Origin: JBBRHQ01 sp963781345
GTDB taxonomy: Bacteria; Actinomycetota; Thermoleophilia; Solirubrobacterales; 70-9
Length of the DNA stretch: 64,000 nt
Assembly (NCBI GenBank): GCA_963781345.1
Contig: CAWAFQ010000014.1
Location: forward strand, 372,001-436,000
Direction: 5' to 3'
A program made the position numbers and the translations under genes. Shown here piece by piece: positions 53,318 through 62,086 of the stretch. Under the pieces are notes generated by a model, which was not told the DNA's origin, ran no database searches, and saw only the letters and a program-made list of their open reading frames with translations. Positions within the stretch are counted from its first letter, which is position 1, and each line of letters opens with the position of its first letter.

Positions 53318-53734
53318 TCAGGAGAGGATCTGGATCAAGATCGTGCGATCGCGCGGGCGGTCGTCGAAGTCGACCAGGACGAGCTGCTGCCAGGTTCCGA
53401 GCGCCAGCCGCCCGCCGGCGACCGGGATTACCTCCGATGGCCCGATCACGGAGGCCCGCTGGTGGGCGTGGGAGTTCGTGTCGTGGTTGAGCCGGTTGTG
53501 CTCGTAGTCGCCGGCGGCCGGGATCAGCCGCTCGAGCATCACCCCGAGGTCATGGACCCCGCCGGGCTCGTACTCCATGGTCGTGACCGCGGCGGTCGAG
53601 CCGGGGACGAACGCGACCGCCTGCCCGACCTCGACCCCGGCGCCATCGACGATCCGCTGCAATCCCGCGGTGATGTCGGTTACATCCCCATCACCCTGAG
53701 TGGAAACCCGGATCTCGCCGCTGTGAATGGCCAT
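53318..53734 (-). CDS. YjbQ/UPF0047 family protein
   Basis: 138 residues of the YjbQ (secondary thiamine-phosphate synthase enzyme) family: an N-terminal strand, FVPGSTAAVTTMEYEPG, and the conserved C-terminal segment NSHAHQRASVIGPSEVIPV and GTWQQLVLVDFDDRPRDR. The proposed activity rests on weak evidence for E. coli YjbQ; the true role is open. TAGGTT stands 6 bases before the ATG. Confidence 0.88.
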   Translation of the reverse strand: MAIHSGEIRVSTQGDGDVTDITAGLQRIVDGAGVEVGQAVAFVPGSTAAVTTMEYEPGGVHDLGVMLERLIPAAGDYEHNRLNHDTNSHAHQRASVIGPSEVIPVAGGRLALGTWQQLVLVDFDDRPRDRTILIQILS

Positions 53735-53740
53735 CGCCTG

Positions 53741-53746
53741 AACCTA
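53741..53746 (-). promoter_or_regulatory. Probable -10 element of the YjbQ-like gene (leaderless)
   Basis: TAGGTT on the minus strand, 6 bases before ATG 53734. Confidence 0.5.
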
Positions 53747-53789
53747 GCCGATCCCACGCGGGCCCGGATCCGTCTGCCGCCTCCGCCCC

Positions 53790-53937
53790 CTCGGGCGGGT
53801 GGCCCGGGATGGGGGGGCCCCATTCCCGAGCACCCGCCGTGGAGCGCAGGAAATGGTGGGTCCCATCCTGTGACAGGACCCGCCTGCCGTGGCGCTTGGG
53901 CAGCCCCTGCTGGACCCGCCCGCCGTGGCGCCTGGGC
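53790..53937. repeat. Hairpin and 26-bp direct repeats
   Basis: A hairpin has outer arms gcgggtg (53795-53801) and cacccgc (53831-53837) with inner pairing of gggatgggg and ccccattccc. It is followed by two 26-bp repeats (53876-53901 and 53912-53937, 24 of 26 identical). The minus-strand segment tcctgtcacaggATGgg resembles the 3.4-kb element. It lies between YjbQ and the 3' end of panB. Confidence 0.65.
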
Positions 53938-53969
53938 GACGCCGTTGACCCCGCCCGGCGGGACACTGC

Positions 53970-54878
53970 CTACGGCAGCGGTTCCCAGTCCCAGCTCGAC
54001 GAGGAGCTGAGGCTCTCCTGATCGAGGAAGCGGGTCAGCTCAGCCAGCTCGCCCGGCTCGACCGAGTAGACGTGCTCGGGCCCCGGGAACTCGCCCGAGC
54101 GGACCTCGCCGACGTAGTCGCGCACACCCTGAACCATCGACTCCCGCACCTCGGCGTAGCGCTTGACGAAACTCGGGACCCGCCCCTCGGTGATCCCGAG
54201 CAGGTCATGGAAGACGAGAACCTGTCCGGCGGTCGCCGGGCCGGCTCCGATGCCGATCGTCGGCACCTCGAGCCGCTTCACGATCTCCTCCGTCACCGCT
54301 GCCGGGACCGCCTCGAAGACGATCGCGAAGCAGCCGACGGCCTGGAGCGCCAGTGCCTCGGAGGCGAGCCTGGCAGCGCGCTCGGCGGTGCGGCCCTGCG
54401 TCTTGTAGCCGCCGAGGGCGGTGGCGCTCTGGGGCGTGAGGCCGACGTGGCCCATCACCGGGATGCCGGCGCGGATGATCGCGCGGGCACGGTCCACGGA
54501 GGTGCCGGCCCCCTCGAGCTTGACCACCTTGCAGCCGGTCTGCTTGACCATGCGCTGGGCGCTCGATACCGCCTGCTCGTTGCTGACCTCGTAGGAGCCC
54601 ATCGGCATGTCGCCGACCATCAGCGGGGTTCGAAGACCACGGCGAACGGCCTTGCCGAGCATCATCATCTCCTCCATCGAGACGGGCTCGGTGCCCGGGT
54701 AGCCGAGCACCGTCACCGCGGCGGTGTCACCGACGAGGACGATGTCGACGCCGGCCTCCTCGGCCACCTGGGCGGAGGGGTAGTCGTAGGCGGTGACCAT
54801 TACGATCGGCTCGCCCGCCTCCCTCATCTCGGCAAGGCGTGGCAGTGTCACCGGCAGGCGCTCGTGGCTGTCGCTCAT
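53970..54878 (-). CDS. panB: 3-methyl-2-oxobutanoate hydroxymethyltransferase
   Basis: PanB makes ketopantoate from ketoisovalerate with methylene-THF. The 302-residue barrel shows VMVTAYDYPSAQVAEEAGVD, LVGDTAAVTVLGYPGT, KLEGAG, PVMGHVGLTPQSATALGGY, and FEAVPAAVTEEI with GIGAGPATAGQVLV. It is translationally coupled to panC (ATGA). Length is about 20 residues longer than E. coli PanB at the C terminus. Confidence 0.95.
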   Translation of the reverse strand: MSDSHERLPVTLPRLAEMREAGEPIVMVTAYDYPSAQVAEEAGVDIVLVGDTAAVTVLGYPGTEPVSMEEMMMLGKAVRRGLRTPLMVGDMPMGSYEVSNEQAVSSAQRMVKQTGCKVVKLEGAGTSVDRARAIIRAGIPVMGHVGLTPQSATALGGYKTQGRTAERAARLASEALALQAVGCFAIVFEAVPAAVTEEIVKRLEVPTIGIGAGPATAGQVLVFHDLLGITEGRVPSFVKRYAEVRESMVQGVRDYVGEVRSGEFPGPEHVYSVEPGELAELTRFLDQESLSSSSSWDWEPLP

Positions 54879-55747
54879 TCGTCCTCCGTTTCTGCCCCGA
54901 GGGGCTGCACCAGGATGTTGTCGATAAGGCGGGCGCTGCCGACGCGGGCTGCCATCGCGATCAGGACCGGGCGACCGTTGAGGTCGGCAGCCGGCGTCAG
55001 GTCCTCGGCGTCGCGGGCCTCGATGTACTCGGGCTCGATACCCGCCTCGGAGAGCTCATGACGGGCGGCTTCGAGGCCCGCGGCGAGCGAGTCTGCTCGG
55101 GCGGCTTCCTCGGCTGCCCTCAGGGCGCGGAAGATCGCCGTCGCACGCTCGCGTTCGGCGGGATCGAGGTAGGCGTTCCGCGTGCTCAGAGCGAGGCCGT
55201 CGGCCTCGCGCACGGTCGGCAGCACCTCGACCCTTACCCGGAAGTCAAGGTCGGTTGCCATGCGGCAGATCACCGCCGCCTGCTGTGCGTCCTTCTGGCC
55301 GAAGTAGGCGACGTCGGGGTCAACCGTGTTGAGGAGCTTGGCAACGACCGTCGTCACCCCGCGGAAGTGCTCTGAACCGCGCCGGGCCGGATCTCCGCAG
55401 AGCACCTCGGTCAGGCCCTCGACCTCGACATGCGTGGTGAAACCCTCGGGGTAGACCTCCGCCACCGCAGGGGCGTAGATGAAATCGACCCCCTCGCCCT
55501 CGGCCAGGGCCGCGTCGCGGTCCTCGTCGCGGGGGTAGCGGTCGAGATCCTCGCCCGGCGCGAACTGAGCCGGATTGACGAACAGGCTCATGACGACGAG
55601 ATCGCAATCGGCGCCCGCCCGCCGCAGCAGGGAGAGGTGGCCCTCGTGCAGGTAGCCCATCGTCGGCACCAGGCCCACGGTCGCGCCTCCCCGGCGGGCC
55701 TCGTCGAGGCGGTCGCGAAGCTCCACCTTGGTCCGGAGGATTCTCAT
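54875..55747 (-). CDS. panC: Pantothenate synthetase
   Basis: PanC joins pantoate and beta-alanine using ATP. The 290-residue protein has GLVPTMGYLHEGHLSLLRRA (the HIGH-like motif), SLFVNPAQFAPGEDLDRYPR, FRGVTTVVAKLLN, YFGQKDAQQAAVI and ALSTRNAYLDPAER (KMSKS-like). The 3-gene order DUF2520-panC-panB suggests a pantothenate operon; panD is not in the window. Confidence 0.95.
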   Translation of the reverse strand: MRILRTKVELRDRLDEARRGGATVGLVPTMGYLHEGHLSLLRRAGADCDLVVMSLFVNPAQFAPGEDLDRYPRDEDRDAALAEGEGVDFIYAPAVAEVYPEGFTTHVEVEGLTEVLCGDPARRGSEHFRGVTTVVAKLLNTVDPDVAYFGQKDAQQAAVICRMATDLDFRVRVEVLPTVREADGLALSTRNAYLDPAERERATAIFRALRAAEEAARADSLAAGLEAARHELSEAGIEPEYIEARDAEDLTPAADLNGRPVLIAMAARVGSARLIDNILVQPLGAETEDE

Positions 55748-56538
55748 CTGACCGCCTCCCGGCTCCCCGCGCTTGCGACCGCGCGGGTGCGCTCGGCGAG
55801 CACCCGGTAGAGGTCGAGAAGGTCGGGCTCGGTCACGGCGATCGCTTCGAGGTGGCGAGCGATCGTCGCCTCGTCTCCACGGGCGATCGGCCCGGTCAGG
55901 GCGGCGGAGCCGTGCTCCGCCCAGTTGGCGGCGCTTCGCAGCACCAGCGGCGCCAGCAGCTCCCGCGGAGCATCGACCCCGGCGGCCTCGAGCAGCTCCG
56001 CCGCCGACTCCTCCAGCGCGACGAGGAAATTCGAGGCGATCGAGGCGGCGGCGTGATACGCGCCGCGGCTCTCCTCAGGAAGCTCGAATGGCCGCATCCC
56101 GAGTGCGGTCGCGAGGCCCCTGGCGGCGGCGAGCGCCTCCGGGTCGGATCCGGAGACCGCGCATGGCGCCGCTGTGAGATCGGATGCCTCGCCGCGGATC
56201 GTCTGCAGGGGATGGATCGAGAAGGCTGCGGCCCCCTGTGCCGTCGCGGGCGCGAGCGCGTCGAGGCCGGTGGCGCCGCTGGTGTGGCCCACGAGTCGCA
56301 GCCGCGTGCCTGCGGCGGCGAGCGCCCGGCAGGCTTCGGAGATCGCAGAGTCGGGAACACAGAGCAGAACGGCCTCGGCCTCGGCCGGGATCCGCTGGTC
56401 TCGGCCGATTAGCTCGACATCGATCGCGGCCGCGGTGGCGGCAGCGGCAACGGCGCGGCCCACCCTGCCGGGGCCGAGGATTGTGAGCGCGGATGGCGCT
56501 CGCGGGTTTCCGTTGATTTCCCGTTCCAGTTCCCGCAT
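55744..56538 (-). CDS. Rossmann-like plus DUF2520 protein
   Basis: 264 residues with an N-terminal dinucleotide-binding fold (LTILGPGRVGRAVAAAA, AVLLCVPDSAISEACRALA) and a helical C-terminal DUF2520 domain (SIHPLQTI, AYHAAASIASNFLVALEESA). It is organised like ketopantoate or NADP-dependent beta-hydroxyacid reductases. Its coupling to panC (4-base overlap) repeats the order of M. tuberculosis Rv3603c-panC. It may supply the ketopantoate reductase step, since no panE is seen, but this is inference. Confidence 0.83.
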   Translation of the reverse strand: MRELEREINGNPRAPSALTILGPGRVGRAVAAAATAAAIDVELIGRDQRIPAEAEAVLLCVPDSAISEACRALAAAGTRLRLVGHTSGATGLDALAPATAQGAAAFSIHPLQTIRGEASDLTAAPCAVSGSDPEALAAARGLATALGMRPFELPEESRGAYHAAASIASNFLVALEESAAELLEAAGVDAPRELLAPLVLRSAANWAEHGSAALTGPIARGDEATIARHLEAIAVTEPDLLDLYRVLAERTRAVASAGSREAVR

Positions 56539-56686
56539 GCGAGATACCAGACGGAGCTCTTTCAGCTCATTTGACGAGTGTGGCCGGTCCTTCCGGCCGG
56601 TCCGCGCCAGATCGGTCGCGGCCAGGGCGGATTATAGGGACGCGGGCAGGGTGTCCGGGGGCGAATACGATGGTGGAAGACCCGCG

Positions 56687-56977
56687 ATGCCGATCTATGA
56701 GTTCGAGTGTGAGAAGTGCGGGGCCCGCTTCGAGGAGCTGGTCTCAGGCGGCACCGAGGCCGTTGCCTGCGTGGCCTGCGGATCAGGCGACACCAGGCGG
56801 CTGATCTCGTCGTCGATCTCGCCTCCCGGGCGACTGCCGAGGGGCGCCAAGGTCCGCGACAGCGAGTCGCGGCGGGTCGAGCGCGAGGCCGCCCGCGGCG
56901 AGCGGCTGGCGGAGACGAGGAAGCTGCGCGAGTCCGGCGGCGTCCCCCCGCCGCGCAAGGAGGCGAAGCCGAGATGA
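56687..56977 (+). CDS. FmdB-like zinc ribbon protein
   Basis: 96 residues. MPIYEFECEKCGARFE plus VACVACGSGDTRRL form the FmdB/CxxC_CxxC_SSSS zinc ribbon; the rest is charged and probably disordered, with ARGERLAETRKLRESG. The family is linked to regulation but its function is not established. GGAAG lies 10 bases upstream of the ATG. It is coupled to the glycosylase gene by ATGA. Confidence 0.85.
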   Translation: MPIYEFECEKCGARFEELVSGGTEAVACVACGSGDTRRLISSSISPPGRLPRGAKVRDSESRRVEREAARGERLAETRKLRESGGVPPPRKEAKPR

Positions 56978-57669
56978 GCGGCGGCTCGGCGGCTGCGGAG
57001 CGGCGTCGGAGGCTCGTCGAGCTATTCGACGAGGCGTCCGGATGTGTCCGCTGCCCGCTCTCGGGGACGCGCACCAAGGTCGTCTTCGGAGCCGGCAACG
57101 CCGACGCTGACCTGATGTTCGTCGGTGAGGCGCCGGGTGCCGAGGAGGATCGTCGCGGGCTGCCGTTCGTGGGTCGCGCCGGTGGTCTCCTGAACGAGAT
57201 GCTGGCGGAGATCGGGATGTCGCGCGACGACGTCTTCATCGCCAACGTCCTCAAGTGCAGGCCACCGGGAAATCGTGACCCCCAACCGGCGGAGATCGAG
57301 GCCTGCCGGCCCTACCTGCTCGAACAGGTGGAGCTGATCGAACCGCGGGTCGTCGCCACCCTCGGCAACTTCGCGACCAAGCTGCTGAGCGGAAACCCGA
57401 CCGGGATCACCAGGGTCCGCGGAACACCCCAGGTGCAGGATCTCGGTGGCCGCACTGTCTTCCTTCTTCCGCTTCTTCATCCCGCGGCGGCACTGCGCGC
57501 CACGTCCGTGGCGGAGACGCTGCGCGGCGACTTTCGCGCCCTGCCGGACCTCCTCGCGCAGCCGCTGCCCGGCTCCGGCGGCGCCGACGAGCCGGCCGAG
57601 CCGACGGAGAGCATGGTCGGGATCGAGCCCGACCCTCCGGAGCCCGACCAGCTCGGCTTCTTCGGTTGA
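56974..57669 (+). CDS. Family 4 uracil-DNA glycosylase
   Basis: 231 residues. It removes uracil from DNA. Motif GEAPGAEEDRRGLPFVGRAG (motif 1), the Fe-S cysteines in CVRCPLSGTR and later KCRPPGNRDPQPAEIEACRPY, and HPAAALR (motif 2) are typical of UDG family 4 (UDGa). A C-terminal 45-residue Pro/Glu tail is variable and ends DQLGFFG, which resembles a sliding-clamp-binding peptide (QLGFF); that is inference. Confidence 0.92.
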   Translation: MSGGSAAAERRRRLVELFDEASGCVRCPLSGTRTKVVFGAGNADADLMFVGEAPGAEEDRRGLPFVGRAGGLLNEMLAEIGMSRDDVFIANVLKCRPPGNRDPQPAEIEACRPYLLEQVELIEPRVVATLGNFATKLLSGNPTGITRVRGTPQVQDLGGRTVFLLPLLHPAAALRATSVAETLRGDFRALPDLLAQPLPGSGGADEPAEPTESMVGIEPDPPEPDQLGFFG

Positions 57670-58118
57670 GCACTCACACCGAGACGCTCAGAACCTCCTC
57701 GGCCGAGGAGACCGAGGCCCTCGCGGGGCGGATCGCCGGCGATCTGCGGGCCGGCGACGTGGTCGTCGTCAGCGGCGAGGTCGGTGCCGGGAAGTCCACG
57801 TTTGTGCGCGGTGCCTGCCGCACACTCGGGATCGAGGGTCCGGTCACCTCTCCGACGTTCACGATCGGCCGCCGCTACGAGGGTGGCCGCCTGCCCGTGT
57901 CACATCTCGATCTCTACCGCCTCGAGACTCTCGAGGGAGAGGACCCGGGCTTGCTCGACGACTACATCGGGCCCGAGACGGTCACCTTCATCGAGTGGGC
58001 CGCGCCGGCGGAGCCCCACCTGCGGCAGCCGGTGCTGCGGGTGAGGCTCCACCATGCCGGCGGCGACAGCCGCCTGGTCGAGATCGGATCGACGGACTCA
58101 GCCGCGTCCGCTCAGTAG
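57666..58118 (+). CDS. tsaE: tRNA threonylcarbamoyladenosine synthesis ATPase TsaE
   Basis: TsaE is the ATPase of the TsaBDE complex for t6A37 in tRNA. The 150-residue protein has Walker A GEVGAGKSTFVRG, SPTFTIGRRYEGG, and Walker B-like VTFIEWAAP with HLDLYRL. TTG start overlaps the glycosylase stop (TTGA). It is separated from tsaB by two small secreted-protein genes. Confidence 0.93.
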   Translation: MSTHTETLRTSSAEETEALAGRIAGDLRAGDVVVVSGEVGAGKSTFVRGACRTLGIEGPVTSPTFTIGRRYEGGRLPVSHLDLYRLETLEGEDPGLLDDYIGPETVTFIEWAAPAEPHLRQPVLRVRLHHAGGDSRLVEIGSTDSAASAQ

Positions 58119-58450
58119 CCGGAGCCCTGGACCGCGTTCTGCGCCTGGTCGGCGGCGGACTGGGCCTGCTTCTTGGCCTTGTTGATCGCCTCGTTGGCCT
58201 TCTTCTGCGCCTGGTTCAGCTGCTTCTGGGCGTCGGGCACCTTGGTGTTGAGCTGCTTCTGGGCCTTATTGAGCGCCTTGTTGCCCTGCTTCTGGGCTTG
58301 TTCGAGGGCCTTGTTGGCCTGGTTGACCACGCTGTTGACGGCGTCGGTGGCGTCACTGCTGCTGCTGCCGCAACCGCTGATCACGGTGCCGCCTGCCAGC
58401 AGCGCTGCGACAAGCAGGGGTGCCGCGGTTCGGCTGATGATCTTGTTCAT
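58112..58450 (-). CDS. Small Lys/Gln/Ala-rich lipoprotein
   Basis: 112 residues. Signal peptide with LLVAALLAGGTVISGC (lipobox VISGC, Cys27), then a helical Ala/Gln/Lys/Asn repeat (KALEQAQKQGNKALNKAQKQ, QLNQAQKKANEAINKAKKQ) of about 11-residue period, likely a long amphipathic helix or coiled coil at the membrane surface. AAAGGA is a Shine-Dalgarno. Its end overlaps the tsaE stop. Function unknown. Confidence 0.8.
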   Translation of the reverse strand: MNKIISRTAAPLLVAALLAGGTVISGCGSSSSDATDAVNSVVNQANKALEQAQKQGNKALNKAQKQLNTKVPDAQKQLNQAQKKANEAINKAKKQAQSAADQAQNAVQGSGY

Positions 58451-58613
58451 CTGATGTCCTTTCGGAAAGATCGCGCCTGGCTCCTTGCTGCCCGGCGTCT
58501 GTCGCGGCCAGACTAGCGAGCAGGCGGGTGCGCACCTTTTCCGGCGCGGCCGTGTTCCTTCGGACGGTCGGTAGCATCGGCCGCAGGAGAATTCGAGAGC
58601 AGGAGGAATCGGC

Positions 58614-58994
58614 ATGAAAGCAGTCAAGGGATTCGGTCTGACGCTGTTGCTGGGGACGGCGCTGCTGGCCGGCGCTTCGCCGGCGACTGCCGCGAAGCCG
58701 GCCACCTACAAGCACTACGTCGCCTGCGGGCTCCAGGCCAGCGCCAAGCCTTCCCACTTCTGCCCGAAGGGGGCCCGCAAGGGAGCCTTCTTCCGCAGCA
58801 ACAAGGCCGACGTCTTCTACAAGGTCTGCGTCAAGTTCCCGAATGGGCGCAGCCTCTGCGCGTCTCCCCAGGAGGCCAAGCAGGGCACCCTCTACGTGAA
58901 CAAGATCACGACCAATATTCCCGGGAAGCACAAAGTGACCTGGTTCGTCAAGGGCAAGCAGGTCGGCAGCTTCTCCTTCCGCGTTCCGTCGTGA
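58614..58994 (+). CDS. Small secreted Cys-containing protein
   Basis: 126 residues. Signal peptide LTLLLGTALLAGASPATA, then a short beta-rich domain with four cysteines (YVACGLQAS, SHFCPKG, YKVCVKFPNGRSLC) that could make two disulfides. The end TWFVKGKQVGSFSFRVPS resembles an immunoglobulin-like strand. GGAGGAA stands 6 bases before the ATG. The family is not recognised. Confidence 0.75.
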   Translation: MKAVKGFGLTLLLGTALLAGASPATAAKPATYKHYVACGLQASAKPSHFCPKGARKGAFFRSNKADVFYKVCVKFPNGRSLCASPQEAKQGTLYVNKITTNIPGKHKVTWFVKGKQVGSFSFRVPS

Positions 58995-59001
58995 AGACAG
59001 C

Positions 59002-59718
59002 CTGCTCGTAGTCGGCTTCGACACCGCGAGCGACGACACCGCCGTCTGTGCCTGGCGCGACGGCGATCTGGTCGATGAGTCGCTGACCGGGCCCGAGGGG
59101 CCCGGCGGTAGGCCCGCCCACGCCACCGCGCTACTGCCGGCGGTCGAGCGCTGCGCGGAGTCGGCGGGGGGATGGGACGAAGTCGGGCTGATCGCCGTCG
59201 GCACCGGTCCCGGTTCGTTCACCGGTCTCCGCATCGGGATCGCGACGGCGCGTGCCCTGGCCTCGGCGCTGTCGAAGCCACTCGTGGGGGTCGGGACGCT
59301 CGACGCCCTCGCGCTCGGGCTCTGGGAGGCCGCCGAGGGTGAGCGTGATCTGCTTGCCGCCCTCGACGCCCGCCGCGGAGAGCTCTTCGCCGGGCTGCGG
59401 CGGGCCGGCGACCCGGAGATGCAACCACCGTTCCTGGCCTCACCCGGGGACCTCGCCGGATTGGTTGCGCGGTTGGGCGCGGCTCCGCTGATGGCGGGGT
59501 CTGGGGCGCTACGATTTCGCCAGGAACTCTCCGGCAGCGGCGCCGAGATCCCCGACGGGGACGATCCCGTCCATCGAATCGCCGCCCGGCACATCTGTGC
59601 CCTCGGCGCCGCCGGCGCGGGAGCCGGGGCCGGGAGCGCCGAACCCAACTACCTGAGGCCCCCAGACGCGGAGCGCTGGCGTGAGCGAGACACTTCACCA
59701 AGATCCGAAGACGGCTGA
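59002..59718 (+). CDS. tsaB: tRNA threonylcarbamoyladenosine synthesis protein TsaB
   Basis: TsaB pairs with TsaD in t6A synthesis. The 238-residue protein (from CTG) begins VVGFDTASDDTAVCAW and has VGTGPGSFTGLRIGIATARA and LAALDARRGELFAG. No ATG, GTG or TTG occurs in frame until 59284, which would remove 94 residues. Either CTG 59002 is used, or one base is missing near 59001, in which case GTG 58991 (GTGA with the previous stop) would be the start. Confidence 0.9.
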   Translation: MLVVGFDTASDDTAVCAWRDGDLVDESLTGPEGPGGRPAHATALLPAVERCAESAGGWDEVGLIAVGTGPGSFTGLRIGIATARALASALSKPLVGVGTLDALALGLWEAAEGERDLLAALDARRGELFAGLRRAGDPEMQPPFLASPGDLAGLVARLGAAPLMAGSGALRFRQELSGSGAEIPDGDDPVHRIAARHICALGAAGAGAGAGSAEPNYLRPPDAERWRERDTSPRSEDG

Positions 59719-60163
59719 ATCCGGCGGCGGTTTCGAGCTGCGGCGGCTCGCCTACAGCGACCTGCCGGCCGTGATCGCTATCGAGCGCCGCTCCTTCCCG
59801 ACCGCCTGGTCGCTGGCCATGTTCGTGCTGGAGCTCTCGAAGCCATCTGGGATCTGTCTCGCGGCCAGCGCCGACGACCGTCTCCTCGGCTACCTCGTCT
59901 GCTCGCGATATGACCAGGTCTGGCACCTGATGAACGTCGCCGTCGCCCCCGAGGAGCGCCGCATGGGGGTCGCCACCCGGCTGATCAGCCGGCTCTTCGA
60001 GGAGGCGGGGGAGGGGCTGCCCTTCACCCTCGAGGTGCGGCTCTCCAACCGCCAGGCGATCACCATGTATGAGGGGCTCGGCTTCCGCTCGGCCGGCGTC
60101 CGCCGCCGCTATTACCACGACAACGGCGAGGACGCGATGATCATGTGGCTCGACCAGCCTTGA
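59681..60163 (+). CDS. rimI: Ribosomal protein alanine N-acetyltransferase RimI-like
   Basis: 160 residues. A GNAT acetyltransferase with IERRSFPTAWSLAMFVLELS, VAVAPEERRMGVATRLISRL (acetyl-CoA binding QRxxGxG/A-type motif), RLSNRQAITMYEGLGF and RRRYYHDNGEDAMIMWLD, the RimI signature. The neighbours tsaB and tsaD fit the common tsaB-rimI-tsaD order. Overlaps tsaB by 38 bases. Confidence 0.92.
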   Translation: MSETLHQDPKTAESGGGFELRRLAYSDLPAVIAIERRSFPTAWSLAMFVLELSKPSGICLAASADDRLLGYLVCSRYDQVWHLMNVAVAPEERRMGVATRLISRLFEEAGEGLPFTLEVRLSNRQAITMYEGLGFRSAGVRRRYYHDNGEDAMIMWLDQP

Positions 60164-61168
60164 TCCTTGCGATCGAGACGTCGTGTGACGACACCTGCGC
60201 CGCCGTTCTCGACGGACCGCGGATCCTCTCCAACGTGATCTCCTCGCAGGCCGCCGCCCACGAGGGCTTCGGCGGGGTCGTCCCCGAGATCGCCTCCCGC
60301 CAGCATCTGGAACTGGCGGTACCTGTCGTCGAGGCGGCCCTGGACGGAGGCCGGGGTCGACCTCTCGAGGATCGACGCGGTCGCTGTCACCGCCGGCCCC
60401 GGCCTGATCGGGGCACTGCTGGTCGGCCTCGCCACCGCGAAGTCGATCGCCGCGGCGCGGCGGCTGCCGCTGATCCCGGTCGATCACCTCCAGGGACACG
60501 TAGCCGCCAACTTCCTCGACCCCGAGCCGCTGGAGCCGCCGTTCCTCTGCCTGATCGCCAGCGGCGGGCATACCCTGCTGGCCGCCGTTCGCGACCACGA
60601 GGGCCACGAGGTCCTCGGCCAGACGCTCGATGATGCCGCCGGTGAGGCTTTTGACAAGGCCGCCAGGATGCTCGGCCTCGGCTACCCCGGAGGGCCTGCA
60701 CTGGAGCGGCTGGCCGCAGAGGGCGACGAGAGCGCGGCCGAGTTCCCGGTGGCGATGGCCCGCAATCCCGGCCTTGATTTCAGCTTCAGCGGCCTGAAGA
60801 CGGCGCTCGCCTATCGCTGCCGCGAGATCGGTCCGGAGGGTGTCGCCACCGAGCGCGCCGGCCTCGCGGCCGGCTTCCAGGCCGCCGTGGTCAGCCAGCT
60901 TCTCGCCAAGCTCGAGCGGGCGCTCGACGCCGGCGGGTGGGAGGCGGTTGCCCTCGGTGGCGGCGTCGCCGCCAACGGCCCCCTGCGTCGCGGGGTCACC
61001 TCGGTGTGCGAGGCCCGCGGCCTGCGGCTGAAGCTCGTCGCCCCCGAGCTGTGTACGGACAACGCCGCGATGATCGGGTCCGCGGCACGCTTCGCGGCGG
61101 CCAGCCCTTACCCGGATTACCTCGCCTATGACGCCTTCGCGTCTGGCGGCGCAGGGGTCGCGGCGTGA
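60160..61168 (+). CDS. tsaD: tRNA threonylcarbamoyltransferase TsaD, frame interrupted
   Basis: TsaD transfers threonylcarbamoyl to A37. From TTG 60160 (TTGA with rimI) the product begins ILAIETSCDDTCAAV and has SSQAAAHEGFGGVVPEIASR with the metal-binding HLELAVP. Near 60342 an extra G breaks the frame (ctggacgg); removing it gives LTEAGVDLSRIDAVAVTAGP and continues through VDHLQGHVAA, GGHTLL, GEAFDKAARMLGLGYPGGP and ALGGGVAAN to 61168. As tsaD is essential in most bacteria, a sequencing error is more likely than loss. Confidence 0.88.
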
Positions 61169-61410
61169 TCCTCACCCTCTACTCGCGGCCCGGTTGCCAC
61201 CTCTGCGACGAGGCCCGGGAGAAGATCCTCGGCCTGCGCTCGGAGGGTCTCCGCTTCGAGCTGCGCGAGGTCGACATCGAGTCCGACGATCGGCTGCTGC
61301 GCCGCCACCTCGAACGGATCCCCGTCGTCGCCCTCGACGGCGTCGAGGTCTCCGAGCTCCTTCTCGATCAGGGAGCCCTTCGGGCCAAGCTCGATACTGT
61401 GACCACATGA
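61165..61410 (+). CDS. Glutaredoxin-family protein
   Basis: 81 residues with a thioredoxin-like fold: LTLYSRPGCHLCDEA (CHLC, C11 and C14) and the cis-Pro strand RIPVVALDG. This belongs to the glutaredoxin-like DUF836 group. Substrate is unknown. It lies between tsaD (GTGA) and rex (ATGA), hinting at redox-linked regulation. Confidence 0.88.
   Translation: MILTLYSRPGCHLCDEAREKILGLRSEGLRFELREVDIESDDRLLRRHLERIPVVALDGVEVSELLLDQGALRAKLDTVTT
61395..61400 (+). promoter_or_regulatory. Possible -10 element of rex
   Basis: TACTGT lies 6 bases before the rex ATG inside the glutaredoxin gene; it could allow separate expression of rex. Confidence 0.35.
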
Positions 61411-62081
61411 TCGAGCAGGGAACAATCGAGCCGGGCAGTTCCACGGCAGCGCTGGCGGCCGACGGCGAGCGCCTCTCACTCGGCGTTGCGGCCCGCCTCT
61501 CACGCTACCTCCAGGTTCTGACCCAGGCGCGCAAGATGGGCCGGGAGACGATCTCCTCGCAGGAGCTCTCCGAGTACACCCACATCAACCCGACGCAGAT
61601 CCGTCGTGATCTCTCCGGGTTCGGGAAGTTCGGCAAGCGCGGCGTCGGCTACAACGTCGACTCGCTGGTCGCGGAGATCCGCAAGATCCTGCGCACCTCC
61701 GGCCAGCACAACATCGCCCTCTTCGGCGCCGGCAACCTCGGCCAGGCGATCGCCAGCTCCGACATCTTCGCCGACCACGGATTCCAGATCGTCGCGATGT
61801 TCGACGTCGACCCCGAGCTCGTCGGGATGCAGGTGGGGGAGATGGAGGTCCGCGACTTCGGTGAGATTGACGGCGTCGTCTCCGAGCATGAGATCGTCGT
61901 CGGGGTGCTCGCGGTCCCTGCCGACGCGGCCCAGGACGTCGCCGACCGGCTGGTCGAGGCCGGAGTCAAGATCATCTTCAACTACTCCGAACAGCTTCTC
62001 CAGGTCCCGCCGGAGGTGACGGTCCACACGTCGAGCCCGGCCGTGGACCTCCTATACGCGCTGTACTTCTACCTGGCCTGA
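61407..62081 (+). CDS. rex: Redox-sensing transcriptional repressor Rex
   Basis: 224 residues. Rex senses NADH/NAD+ and represses respiratory or fermentative genes. The N-terminal wHTH (residues 20-95) has RLSRYLQVLTQ, ISSQELSEYTHINPTQIRRD and FGKFGKRGVGYNV. The Rossmann domain has IALFGAGNLGQAI and ends with a swapped helix VDLLYALYFYL. A Rex box is not apparent immediately upstream. Confidence 0.94.
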   Translation: MIEQGTIEPGSSTAALAADGERLSLGVAARLSRYLQVLTQARKMGRETISSQELSEYTHINPTQIRRDLSGFGKFGKRGVGYNVDSLVAEIRKILRTSGQHNIALFGAGNLGQAIASSDIFADHGFQIVAMFDVDPELVGMQVGEMEVRDFGEIDGVVSEHEIVVGVLAVPADAAQDVADRLVEAGVKIIFNYSEQLLQVPPEVTVHTSSPAVDLLYALYFYLA

Positions 62082-62086
62082 CCACC

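Noticed and set aside
57446..58516. Long plus-strand frame across the UDG, tsaE and lipoprotein genes
   Set aside because: It runs out of frame through three genes with clear families; the Leu-rich part is the complement of the lipoprotein repeat.
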